Positions 45,554 through 54,700 of a stretch of 64,000 nt of DNA are shown in pieces; position 1 is the first letter of the stretch; each line of letters begins with the position of its first letter. Location: assembly GCA_963722905.1 (NCBI GenBank), contig CAVROT010000003.1, positions 62,001-126,000 of the forward strand, written 5' to 3'. This DNA is from CAVROT01 sp963722905. GTDB taxonomy: Bacteria; Pseudomonadota; Alphaproteobacteria; Rhodobacterales; Rhodobacteraceae. The notes beneath the pieces were generated by a model, which was not told where the DNA came from, did no database searches, and worked only from the letters and a program-made list of their open reading frames with translations. The position numbers and the translations under genes were made by a program.

Positions 45554-46131
45554 TCCGCGGCCTCCCGTACGGCCCGGGGCTGTCCGCCGGCGGCGAACGC
45601 GCGGCGCATCTCGGGATCCATCATCGCCTCCAGCACGCGGCGGAAGCCGACGACCGCCTCCGGGCCGGCGTCGCGGTAGGCGGCGCGCATCCGGGCGCGC
45701 TGCGCGGCCCCCAGCGACGCCTCCAGAGCGGCGCCCTCCGGCGTGAGATAGAGCCGCCGCTCGCGCCGGTCAGCGCTGCCGATGCGGCTTTCGACCAGGC
45801 CGTCGCCGACGAGGGTCCGCATCACCCGGTTCAGGGACTGCTTGGTGACGCCAAGCACGCCAAGCAGCGCGTTCACGGTCAGCCCCGGGTCGCGGTCGAT
45901 GAAGTGCATGGCCCGGTGATGCGCACGGCCATATCCGTTACGCGCCAGGATCCGGTCGGGATCGGCGGTGAAGCCACGGTAGGCGAAGTACATCGCTTCG
46001 ATCCCCAGCCGGATCTGCGTATCGGTGAGAAACAGCAGGGCCTCGCCACCCATGCCACCGCCGGGCGGAGCACAAACGGCCCCGGCGGCGGGCGTCGGTA
46101 CGGCGGTGGACCGCGTCCGTCGGTCGCGCAT
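45550..46131 (-). CDS. MarR-family transcriptional regulator
   Basis: This is 193 aa from ATG 46131 with AAAGG 8 nt upstream; an ATG at 46053 is an alternative giving 167 aa. A disordered Pro/Ala-rich lead of about 28 residues comes first. The helices TDTQIRLGIEAMYFAYRGFT and ARNGYGRAHHRAMHFIDR follow, then the winged HTH (LLGVLGVTKQSLNRVMRTLVGDGLVE) with the wing SADRRERRLYLTPEG. It is likely a dimeric repressor. It forms an operon with the OmpR-type regulator and diverges from ilvE; the intergenic region holds a palindromic site. Confidence 0.9.
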   Translation of the reverse strand: MRDRRTRSTAVPTPAAGAVCAPPGGGMGGEALLFLTDTQIRLGIEAMYFAYRGFTADPDRILARNGYGRAHHRAMHFIDRDPGLTVNALLGVLGVTKQSLNRVMRTLVGDGLVESRIGSADRRERRLYLTPEGAALEASLGAAQRARMRAAYRDAGPEAVVGFRRVLEAMMDPEMRRAFAAGGQPRAVREAAE

Positions 46132-46183
46132 GGTGTCTGCCTTTCGCGGATCGTCCGTCTACGTCGGCAGGGTATGTCAGCCT

Positions 46184-46205
46184 TGTTGACATTCCAACAG
46201 GTCAA
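46184..46205. promoter_or_regulatory. Candidate operator/promoter between MarR and ilvE genes
   Basis: The stretch from 46184 reads TGTTGACATTCCAACA, a TGTTG/CAACA inverted repeat, and continues to a TTGAC...GTCAA pair (46186-46190 and 46201-46205). TTGACA is also a perfect -35 box for plus-strand transcription towards ilvE, though no good -10 lies 17 bp away. A MarR-type dimer could bind here and control both directions. This is inference from symmetry and position. Confidence 0.45.
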
Positions 46206-46259
46206 AGATAGGCCCGCAGAAGTTTGAACGCAATAAAATGCCCGGATCGGACCTTTCGA

Positions 46260-46271
46260 CGCAATATTGCG
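46260..46271. promoter_or_regulatory. 12-bp palindrome upstream of ilvE
   Basis: CGCAATATTGCG is a perfect palindrome ending 24 nt before ATG 46296. A related CGCAATATA lies upstream of the HU gene on the minus strand. It may be a protein-binding site; its regulator is unknown. Confidence 0.4.
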
Positions 46272-46295
46272 AATGGTTCATCGGGTTCATTCGGG

Positions 46296-47177
46296 ATGTC
46301 AGAGGCCATGACCGCAGATTACGACGACCGCGACGGAAAGATCTGGATGGACGGCGCCCTCGTCGACTGGCGTGGGGCGCAGGTCCATCTGCTCAGCCAC
46401 GGCCTGCATTACGCCAGTTCGGTCTTCGAGGGGGAGCGGTGCTACGGCGGCACGATCTTCGAGTCGCGCCGCCACTCCGAACGGCTCCACGCGTCGGCGA
46501 ACATGATCGACTTCCAGATCCCCTGGACCGTCGACCAGATCGAGGCGGCCAAGGCCGAGGTTCTGGTGGCGAACGGCCTGACCGACGCCTACGTCCGCGC
46601 CATCGCCTGGCGGGGCGCGGGCCCCGACATGGGCGTCGCGTCCTCGCGCAACCCCGTGCGGCTGGCCATCGCCTGCTGGGAATGGGGCAACTATTACGGC
46701 GACGCCAAGATGAAGGGCGCCCGCCTCGACATCTCCAAATGGAAGCGTCCCAGCCCCGAGACGATCCCGTCGCATGCCAAGGCGGCGGGGCTCTACATGA
46801 TCTGCACGATGTCCAAGCACGCGGCCGAGGCGAAGGGATGCTCGGACGCGATGATGATGGACTATCGCGGCTATGTCGCCGAGGCGACGGGCGCCAACGT
46901 CTTCTTCGTCAGGGATGGCGAGGTCCACACCCCCGATCCCGACTGCTTTCTCAACGGCATCACCCGGCAGACCGTCATCGGGATGCTGCGCGACCGCCAG
47001 GTGAAGGTGCACGAGCGCCATATCGAGCCGGCCGAGATGGAGGGGTTCGAGCAGTGCTGGCTGACCGGCACCGCCGCCGAGGTGACGCCGGTGGCGCGCA
47101 TCGGCGACTACAGCTTCGACGTGGGAGCGCTGACCCGCGAGATCGCCGAAGGGTACGAAGCCCTGGTCCGGTCCTGA
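46296..47177 (+). CDS. ilvE: Branched-chain amino acid aminotransferase
   Basis: This is 293 aa from ATG 46296; ATG 46308 (289 aa) is an equally possible start. A fold-type IV PLP enzyme: VHLLSHGLHYASSVFEGERCY, RHSERLHASANMI, the PLP lysine in SHAKAAGLY, EATGANVFFV and TGTAAEVTPV. It transfers amino groups to and from Val, Leu and Ile. It stands alone, with the palindromes at 46184-46205 and 46260-46271 just upstream. Confidence 0.93.
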   Translation: MSEAMTADYDDRDGKIWMDGALVDWRGAQVHLLSHGLHYASSVFEGERCYGGTIFESRRHSERLHASANMIDFQIPWTVDQIEAAKAEVLVANGLTDAYVRAIAWRGAGPDMGVASSRNPVRLAIACWEWGNYYGDAKMKGARLDISKWKRPSPETIPSHAKAAGLYMICTMSKHAAEAKGCSDAMMMDYRGYVAEATGANVFFVRDGEVHTPDPDCFLNGITRQTVIGMLRDRQVKVHERHIEPAEMEGFEQCWLTGTAAEVTPVARIGDYSFDVGALTREIAEGYEALVRS

Positions 47178-47295
47178 ACCCAGCCCCGGCGCCAGGTCCG
47201 GCAGCATCTGGCAACCGGGGCGACGGTAAAGACGACGACGCCCGCCCGAGCGCCGGCTGGGACGTGCCCCGGTCCCGACGGCCGGGCCGGCCCGA

Positions 47296-47757
47296 TCAGG
47301 CGATGGCGACCGGGGCGACGACCGAGGAGAGGGCGGCCCTGACGACGCCAAGCAAATCGCGGTCGATGAACGGTTTGGCCAGCACGGCGACGAACCCCTT
47401 CGGCAGGTCCAGCGAGGTCGCGGAATATCCTGTGGCGAAAACGACGGGAACGCCGGCGGCGATCAGGTCGCGCCCGAGATCGAGGCTGTTCTGGCCCCTG
47501 CCGAGGTTGATATCCAGTATCGCGGCGTCCGGAAGCCCGCTTTCGAGGTGCCGCCGCGCCTGATCGAGGTTCATTGCGGCCATGACGTCCATCGGACCCA
47601 TTTCGCGCAGCGTTTCCGATACCTCGATGGCAATGATCGCTTCATCCTCGAGATAGAGGATTCGCGACCTGGATTTGGAATGCTGCCACGACATGACCGC
47701 ATGCACCGCCGATCCCGCACGTCTGTCAAGAAAATTCGAGGCGAGTGAAGTCAACAT
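47296..47757 (-). CDS. Receiver-only response regulator
   Basis: This is 153 aa from ATG 47757; an internal ATG at 47694 would remove 21 residues. Only a CheY-like receiver is present: LYLEDEAIIAIE (acidic pair), phospho-acceptor Asp82 (AAILDINLGRG), Thr in FATGYS and Lys in VLAKPF. The DINLGR...NSLDLGRDL form is common in general stress and PhyR-linked regulators of alphaproteobacteria. No kinase is adjacent. It is convergent with ilvE (118 bp). Confidence 0.88.
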   Translation of the reverse strand: MLTSLASNFLDRRAGSAVHAVMSWQHSKSRSRILYLEDEAIIAIEVSETLREMGPMDVMAAMNLDQARRHLESGLPDAAILDINLGRGQNSLDLGRDLIAAGVPVVFATGYSATSLDLPKGFVAVLAKPFIDRDLLGVVRAALSSVVAPVAIA

Positions 47758-47912
47758 GGCACACCCCTGAGTGGTTCCACAGCATTCATACGACAGGGCC
47801 AGGGCTGCAACGCGACGGAACGGCCCCCGGAACGGACCCATGGCCGATGGGTCGCATATCGGCGAATCGAAAAGTCCGTCGGGGCCCATCGCGCACAGGC
47901 CCCGCACACAGG

Positions 47913-48935
47913 TCATCGTCCGTGGCGGAGCCTCAGTTCGGCCTGTTCGAGCGTTCGCGCCACTTCGGCGAAATCGGCGCCGCCGGTAACGGTGACGCCA
48001 AGCCGCGCGATAGCCGACATCGCCGCGCGGGATGCGTCGTCGGGACCCGGACCCGGCTCGCGCAGGACGACGGCGCGGATCTGTCCGCCGTGGCGGTGGC
48101 AGGCCTCCAGGTAGATCTCGGCGTCGTGCTGCCCGGTGTCCCCGATCAGGATGAAGGGCAGGCCGGGGTTCGCACGCAGTATCCGGTCGACCGCGCTTCC
48201 CTTGTGGTCGCCATGCGCCGCGGCCCCTGTCGCCGGACCGGACAGGCCCAGGTCGCGCAGGAACATCGGCCCGGTCACCAGGCCCGCCCGTTCGAACACC
48301 CGGTCCAGGAAGGCGTGCAGGTTCCACGGCGACGAGCTGACGTAATAGACAGGGTTGCGGCCATGATCGCTGAGATGGTCCATGAGGACGATGGCGTCGG
48401 GGAACACACGCCGCGTCAGGGCCGACCCGGTGAACGTGGTCCAGAGGTTGCGGGCCAGCGAATAGGCGCCCGTCTCCATCATCGTGTCGTCCACGTCGCT
48501 GATCACCCCCAGCGTGGCCGCGTCCGACGGGACCAGGGCGCCGAAGTCGCGGCGCGATCCCGGATCGCCCTCGATCTCGACCGGCTGGATGGACCATCCC
48601 GCGGCATCCTTGGGGCGCGGGACGTGGATCGTCAGGTAGCCCTCGTCGTCGCTGACCGCACGGATGTCGGTGCCCGGCAAGGTCACCGTGATGCCCGACA
48701 CCTCGTCGGTGAAAAAGAGCGACGCCATCTGGCGCAGGTTGGCCCAGCGGCCATGCATCGGATCCGGTGCAGTGCGGCGCAGCGATGACAGCACGCGGCC
48801 GCGCAGGACGATCCCGTCGGGAACGGCATAGCCGCGATAGGGGTCGAGCACCGGGCGGTCCGACCGGCCCCGCGCCATCGCGCGGTCGACGAGGCGCTCG
48901 ATCCGGGCACCCCACGCGGCGCGGCCGCCTCTCAT
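47913..48935 (-). CDS. App1-family phosphatidate-phosphatase-like protein
   Basis: This is 340 aa. The catalytic DxDT motif of the haloacid-dehalogenase fold is ISDVDDTMMETG (near 145-150), with downstream YYVSSSPWNLHAFL and ILIGDTGQHDAEIY (motif IV), as in the conserved domain of yeast App1. The N-terminal 140 residues hold a beta-sandwich-like region (LPGTDIRAVSDDEGYLTIHVP). Bacterial function is unknown; a lipid phosphatase role is inferred. It overlaps queG by 4 nt. Confidence 0.85.
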   Translation of the reverse strand: MRGGRAAWGARIERLVDRAMARGRSDRPVLDPYRGYAVPDGIVLRGRVLSSLRRTAPDPMHGRWANLRQMASLFFTDEVSGITVTLPGTDIRAVSDDEGYLTIHVPRPKDAAGWSIQPVEIEGDPGSRRDFGALVPSDAATLGVISDVDDTMMETGAYSLARNLWTTFTGSALTRRVFPDAIVLMDHLSDHGRNPVYYVSSSPWNLHAFLDRVFERAGLVTGPMFLRDLGLSGPATGAAAHGDHKGSAVDRILRANPGLPFILIGDTGQHDAEIYLEACHRHGGQIRAVVLREPGPGPDDASRAAMSAIARLGVTVTGGADFAEVARTLEQAELRLRHGR

Positions 48936-50086
48936 GCCGCGTCCAGCCGGTCCACCGCCCAGCGCGCGGCGTCGGCCACGGCGGCGTCCGCGTCGCCGGT
49001 CAGCGCCGCGGCCGCGGGGCGCAGCGCCGGATCGGCGGAGTTGCCGATGGCATAGCAGACGTTGCGCACCAGCCGGTCCCGGCCGATCCTCTTGACGGGC
49101 GACCCGGAGAAGTGGGCACGGAACCCCGCGTCGTCAAGAGCGGCGAGATCGGTCAGCGCCGGTGCGCGGTGCGCCCCGGCATACCGCGTCTCGGACGCGG
49201 CGACGGCGAACTTGTTCCACGGGCACACCGCCAGGCAATCGTCGCAGCCGTAGATGCGGTTGCCCATTGCCGCGCGCAGCGACGGGTCGACCGGACCGCG
49301 ATGCTCGATCGTGAGATACGAGATGCAGCGACGCGCATCCAGCCGGTAAGGCGCCGGGAAGGCGTCCGTCGGGCAGATGTCGAGACAGGCGCGGCACGAC
49401 CCGCAGCGATCCGCCGCAGGAGCATCGGCCGGCAGTCGGGCGGTGGTGAAGATCGCGCCGAGGAACACCCAGTTGCCGAAATCGCGGCCCAGCAGGTTGG
49501 TGTGCTTGCCCTGCCACCCAAGGCCCGCCGCCGCCGCCAGCGGTTTCTCCATCACGGGGGCGGTGTCGACGAAGACCTTGACCTGCGCGTCCGGCGCCCG
49601 GGCGACGATCCAGCGCGCCACCCGCTTGAGCCGCTTCTTCACCGTGTCGTGATAGTCGCGGCCCTGCGCGTAGATGCTGACGGCCCCGCGGTCGCGCCGC
49701 GCGAGGTCGTCCAGCGGATCGTGCGCGGGGGCATAGCTGTCGGCCAGCATCACCACGGACCGCGCCGCGGGCCAGAGGGCGGCCGGGTCGCCGCGCCAGC
49801 TTTCCCTGTCGGCCAGCCAGCCCATCTGCCCGTGCCGCCCGGCCGAAAGGAACGTGCGCAGCCGCCCCGCCGCCTGCGGGATCGCGCCCGGTGCGCAGAC
49901 GCCCATGGCGCAGAACCCCGCCGCCCCGGCCTCGCCGAGCAAGGCGGACTTCAGAGCCTCGCCCGCCGGCGCCCCATCCGTCGGTCCGATGGCCCGGTCC
50001 CCGCCCGGCTCCCCCGAACTTGGGTTTTGAAATATCCTGGGGGAGCGCGGAACGCGCGGGGGCAACGCCCCCCTGTCCGGCGGCAT
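48932..50086 (-). CDS. queG: Epoxyqueuosine reductase
   Basis: The enzyme reduces epoxyqueuosine to queuosine in tRNA. It has cobalamin-binding regions and two [4Fe-4S] clusters (CGSCRACLDICPTDAF, CDDCLAVCPWNKF), plus a C-terminal HEAT-like end. The frame is open from ATG 50086, exactly adjacent to the GST stop (TAG-ATG), giving 384 aa. However, similarity begins only near EALKSALLGEAG (residue about 43), and the dispersed repeat at 50009-50045 falls inside the lead. The true start is therefore uncertain; no good ATG/GTG lies closer. Confidence 0.9.
   Translation of the reverse strand: MPPDRGALPPRVPRSPRIFQNPSSGEPGGDRAIGPTDGAPAGEALKSALLGEAGAAGFCAMGVCAPGAIPQAAGRLRTFLSAGRHGQMGWLADRESWRGDPAALWPAARSVVMLADSYAPAHDPLDDLARRDRGAVSIYAQGRDYHDTVKKRLKRVARWIVARAPDAQVKVFVDTAPVMEKPLAAAAGLGWQGKHTNLLGRDFGNWVFLGAIFTTARLPADAPAADRCGSCRACLDICPTDAFPAPYRLDARRCISYLTIEHRGPVDPSLRAAMGNRIYGCDDCLAVCPWNKFAVAASETRYAGAHRAPALTDLAALDDAGFRAHFSGSPVKRIGRDRLVRNVCYAIGNSADPALRPAAAALTGDADAAVADAARWAVDRLDAA
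50009..50045 (+). repeat. Dispersed intergenic repeat, copy 4, with 7-bp arms
   Basis: The core is ACTTGGGTTTTGAAATATCC, flanked by perfect arms CTCCCCC (50009-50015) and GGGGGAG (50039-50045). It lies in the putative 5' lead of queG. Unlike the other copies it lacks the CCGAAGG extension. Confidence 0.75.
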
Positions 50087-50752
50087 CTAGAAGTCCAGGT
50101 CGGCATAGTGCCGGGGCGGCAGGAAACCCGGAACCTGGTCCGTCAGGATGCCGCGGAAGGCCGGGCGCGACTTGATCTTGGCATACCAGTCCTTCACCCC
50201 CGCCTGACGGTTCCAGTCGACGTCGCTGATGTAGTCGAGACAGCTCAGGTGCGCGGCGGCGGCGAAGTCGGCCAGCGTCAGCGCGTCGCCCGCCAGCCAG
50301 CGCCGCTGGTCCAGCAGCCAAGCCATGTAGTCGAGGTGGAACTTGATCGCCCGCGCGCCCGCCTTCACGTTGGCGCTGTCGGGATAGCCCTGGCCCATGA
50401 CCTTCTTGTTCACCCGTTCGTAGAGCAGCTTGGTCGTGACCTCGCGCGCGAACTTGTCGTCGAACCAGGCCACCAGACGGCGGACCTCGTGACGCGCCCC
50501 GGCGCCCTGCGGCAGCAGCGCCGGTGTCGGATGGACCTCTTCGAGATACTCGCAGATGGCACCGCTATCGCACAGCGTCAGCCCGTCGATCCGAAGCACC
50601 GGCACCTGCCCGGCCGGATTGCGGCGCAGGAAGTCTGCGTCGCGTTCCCAGTATTTCTCGACCGCCAGGTCGTGCTCGATCTTCTTCTCGGCCAGCGTGA
50701 GGCGGACCTTGCGACAGAAGGGCGACAGCGGAACGTGGTAGAGCCTGTTCAT
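50087..50752 (-). CDS. Glutathione S-transferase family protein
   Basis: This is a 221-aa thioredoxin-fold GST with the N-terminal LYHVPLSPFCRKVRLTLAEK. The SPFC loop has a Ser/Cys at the glutathione site. PVLRIDGLTLCDSGAICEYL is the glutathione-binding beta3-alpha3. The all-helical C-domain includes LTLADFAAAAHLSCLDY. Substrate unknown. ATG 50752 is preceded by a GATCCGACG with no strong ribosome site. queG follows directly at its stop. Confidence 0.9.
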   Translation of the reverse strand: MNRLYHVPLSPFCRKVRLTLAEKKIEHDLAVEKYWERDADFLRRNPAGQVPVLRIDGLTLCDSGAICEYLEEVHPTPALLPQGAGARHEVRRLVAWFDDKFAREVTTKLLYERVNKKVMGQGYPDSANVKAGARAIKFHLDYMAWLLDQRRWLAGDALTLADFAAAAHLSCLDYISDVDWNRQAGVKDWYAKIKSRPAFRGILTDQVPGFLPPRHYADLDF

Positions 50753-50844
50753 CGTCGGATCCCGTCTGGCGTGCGGGGGGATGGATCGGGGGCGGGCATG
50801 GCCCTAGATGCCGCAGCCCGGGCGCCGGTTCAACACCGAGCGCG

Positions 50845-51612
50845 TCACTGCTGGAAGCAGGCGGCACGGCCGTCGGCGCGAATGGTCGCCGCGCCGTCCC
50901 GGATCCGGTCCGCCCGTCGGCGCAGGGAGTCGCCCGGCGCCTCGGCCGAACGGTGCTTGGGATCGGGCAGCACCGCCGACAGACGCGCCGCCTGCACGTC
51001 GCTCAGCGCGGCGGGTTCGGTGCGGAAGTAGCGGTGGGCGGCGGCATCGACGCCAAACACGCCTTCGCCGAACTCGACCGAATTGAGGTAGACCTCGAGG
51101 ATCCGCTCCTTGCTCCAGAACGCCTCGACCAGCGGCGTGATCGCGGCCTCCAGAGCCTTGCGGGGCCAGCTGCGTCCCTGCCAGAGGTAGACGTTCTTGA
51201 CGACCTGCTGGCTGATGGTCGATCCGCCGCGCGTACCGCCGTCGGCGATGGCGGCGCGCACCGCCGTCATGTCGATCCCCCAGTGTTGGCAGAAGTCCGC
51301 GTCCTCCGCGGCGACGACGGCGCGCGCCATGACCGGGGCGATCTGGCCCAGCGGCACCCATTCATGGTCGATGCCGCCAAGCCGCCGCGCCTCCGAAGCC
51401 ATGTAGGGCGTCGTCCAGGGATCGACGACGCCGTAGAAGGCCACGGCACCGACGATGATCCCGGCGCCGAGCCGCGAGGCCCAGGACGCGTGCCACGCAG
51501 GGTCGCGCCGCAGGGGACCGCGCCGCATCGACGCATCCGCCATCGCGCGATTTCGCCTTCGCGCGCGCGCGCGCCGCCCGCCGCCACGTGTCTTTGCCGA
51601 CGTCCGTGCCAT
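50845..51612 (-). CDS. mtgA: Monofunctional biosynthetic peptidoglycan transglycosylase
   Basis: This is 255 aa. A basic cytosolic lead (Arg-rich) is followed by one membrane helix (about 47-65) and a GT51 domain. It has catalytic Glu in AAEDADFCQHWGID, the donor motif RGGSTISQQVVKN, RKALEAAITPLVEAFWSKERILEVYLNSVEFGEGVFG with the second Glu, and the end VLPDPKHRS. It polymerises lipid II into glycan strands in the periplasm. GST and queG lie downstream on the same strand with a 92-bp gap. Confidence 0.95.
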   Translation of the reverse strand: MARTSAKTRGGGRRARARRRNRAMADASMRRGPLRRDPAWHASWASRLGAGIIVGAVAFYGVVDPWTTPYMASEARRLGGIDHEWVPLGQIAPVMARAVVAAEDADFCQHWGIDMTAVRAAIADGGTRGGSTISQQVVKNVYLWQGRSWPRKALEAAITPLVEAFWSKERILEVYLNSVEFGEGVFGVDAAAHRYFRTEPAALSDVQAARLSAVLPDPKHRSAEAPGDSLRRRADRIRDGAATIRADGRAACFQQ

Positions 51613-51766
51613 GCCCCGTCCTAGACCGCCGCCGGACGCCGCGCGTCAAGGCGGAGTTCCGCCAATCGCCGCGGCCTGCGTCGCCCTTCCCGCCGTCATC
51701 GTTGGCGGTCCTGCCGATCCCCGCGGCGATCGGCGCGCACGTGCACTGCCCGGCCGGACCCAGCCG

Positions 51767-54700
51767 TCATTCCGCCGGGACGGCGACGTCCTCGATCCCC
51801 AGAGGTACCGACAGGCGCGAGATCATCTCGCGCGGACAGATCTGGACGAAGTGGCGCCGCTCTTCCTCCCAATGCTGAAGGATACCCTCGGCGCGGCGGC
51901 TGCGCGTCTCTGCATGGTGACGCTCGATCAGGCCGCGCAGCTCGCCGGCCCAGTGATCGACCGTGACGGCGCAGGTCACAAGCGTCTCCATGTTCAGCAG
52001 CGTCGCCGACAGGCCGCGCGGATCGTAGACATAGGCCATGCCCCCCGTCATCCCGGCACCGAAGTTGGCCCCTATGGCCCCCAGGATCACCGCGACGCCG
52101 CCGGTCATGTATTCGCAGCCGTTCGATCCGCACCCCTCGATCACCGTCCGCGCGCCCGAGTTGCGCACCGCGAACCGTTCGCCCGCGCGCCCCGCCGCGA
52201 AGAGGAAGCCGTCCGTCGCGCCGTAGAGAACCGTGTTGCCGATGATCGTGTTGTCGCCTGCGACCAGAGGCGAGGCCATCGGCGGGCGCACCACGATGGT
52301 GCCGCCCGACAACCCCTTGCCGACGTAGTCGTTGGCGTCGCCCGACACCTCGATCTTCAGCCCCGGGGCCGCGAAGGCGCCCAGCGACTGCCCCGCGCTG
52401 CCCGTCAGCTTCACGTGCAGATGGTCGGGCTGCAGCCCGTTGTCGCGCATCCCGAAGCGCGCGACGATGTGCGACGACACGCGCGTGCCGACGGTGCGCT
52501 GCGTGTTGCTGACCGCGTAGGACAGCTGCATCTTCTCGCCGTCCTTGAGGAACCTCTCGGCGTCGCGCACGATCTCGGCATCCAGCGTGTCGGGCACCGG
52601 GTTGCGGGGCTTGTCGCGCTCGTAGCTCTGGCCGAGCGACCCGTCCACGGTGATCAGCAGCGGGTTCAGGTCGAGGTCGTCCAGATGCGCCGAGCCGCGG
52701 CTGACCTGGCTCAGCAGATCGGCCCGGCCGATGACCTCTGCCAGCGACCGCGCGCCTATGGAGGCGAGGATCTCGCGCACCTCCTGGGCGTAGAAGCCGA
52801 TGAGGTTCACCACCTTGTCGGCATTGCCGGTGAACTTATCGCGCAGGCGGGGGTCCTGCGTGCAGACGCCGACGGGACAGGTGTTGGACTGGCACTGTCG
52901 CACCATGATGCAGCCCATCGCGATCAGCGCCGCCGTGCCGATGCCGTATTCCTCGGCCCCCAGCATCGCCGCCATGACGATGTCGCGCCCCGTCCGCAGG
53001 CCGCCATCGGTGCGCAGCGTGACGCGGCTGCGCAGGTTGTTCATCGACAGGACCTGATGCGCCTCTGTCAGCCCCATCTCCCACGGCAGGCCGGCGTACT
53101 TGATGCTGGTGGCGGGGCTGGCCCCGGTGCCGCCGTTGTGGCCCGAGATGAGAATGATGTCGGCCTTGGCCTTGGCCACGCCCGCGGCGATGGTGCCGAC
53201 ACCCGACGACGCCACCAGCTTGACCGTGACCTTGGCGCGCGGGTTGATCTGCTTGAGGTCGTAGATCAGCTGCGCCAGATCCTCGATGCTGTAGATGTCG
53301 TGGTGGGGCGGCGGGCTGATCAGCGTGACGCCCGGCGTCGAATGGCGCAGCCGTGCGATCAGCTCGGTCACTTTCATGCCGGGCAGCTGGCCGCCTTCGC
53401 CGGGCTTGGCGCCCTGCGCGACCTTGATCTCCAACTCCTCGCACTGGTTGAGGTATTCCGCCGTCACCCCGAAGCGGCCGGACGCCACCTGCTTGATCTT
53501 GGCGCTGGGGTTGTCGCCGTTGGGCTCGGGATGGAAATGCGCCGGATCCTCGCCGCCCTCGCCCGAGTCGGACTTCGCACCGATGCGGTTCATCGCGACG
53601 TTCAGGGTCTTGTGCGCCTCGGGCGACTGAGCGCGCCCAGCGACATGCCGGGCGTCACGAACCGCTTGCGTATGGCGGTGATGCTCTCGACCTCGGTGAT
53701 GGGGACCGGCTTGCCCAGCGGCTTGATGTCCAGCAGGTCGCGCAGGTGGATGGGCGGGTTCGACCGCATCCGCGCGACGTATTGCGTCCACATCTGATAG
53801 GAGGCCCGGTCGCAGGCGGCCTGCAGCATGTGCATGCTCGACGCCTCCCACGCGTGGGTCTCGCCCGAGCGGCGGGCCTTGTAGAACCCGCCGATGGGCA
53901 TGACCGCGGCGGAGCCCGCGGTGCCTCCGGTCAGCCAGCCGCGGTGCGTGCACCTCCTCGACCTTGCGCTGGATGCCGCCGACGCCGATTCCCGAGATGC
54001 GGCTCTGCATGCCGGGGAAGTATTCGGCCACCAGGGCGCGGCTGAGGCCCACCGCCTCGAAGTTCAGGCCGCCCCGATAGGACGACACGACCGAGATCCC
54101 CATCTTGGCCATGATCTTCAGCAGCCCGGCGTCGATGGCCTTGCGGTAGCGGCTGACCGCCTCGGTCAGGGTGCCGTCGATGAGGCCGCGGTCGATGCGG
54201 TCGGCGATGCTGTCCTCGGCGAGGTAGGCGTTCACCACCGTCGCGCCGCAGCCGATCAGAACCGCGAAATAGTGCGGGTCGATGCATTCCGCGGACCGGA
54301 CGTTGAGCGAGCAGAAGGTCCGCAGCCCCTTGCGCGTGAGCCACGAATGGACCGCCGATGTCGCAAGGATCATCGGCATGCCGGCCCGGCCGGCGTCCTG
54401 CGCGCGGTCGGTCAGCACGATGTGCCCGCTGCCCGAGCGCACCGCATCCTCGGCCTCGGCGCGGATGCGCGCCAGCCCGTCCAGCAGCGTCCGAGGTCCG
54501 CCACCCACGGGGAAGGTGCAGTCGATCTCGGCCGAGGGCGCGTTGAAGGCCGCCGTCAGCGCGTCGAACTGCGCATTGGCGACGAAGGGGCTGTCCAGCA
54601 CCAGGATCTCGGTCTGGGCGCTGCTTTCGTCGAGCACGTTCTTGAGGTTTCCGAACCGCGTCTTGAGGCTCATCACGCGGTATTCGCGCAAGCTGTCGAT

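Noticed and set aside
47758..48915. Antisense frame through the App1-like gene, contiguous with the receiver gene
   Set aside because: The receiver protein starts at 47757; sequence upstream in that frame is a shadow of the App1-like gene.
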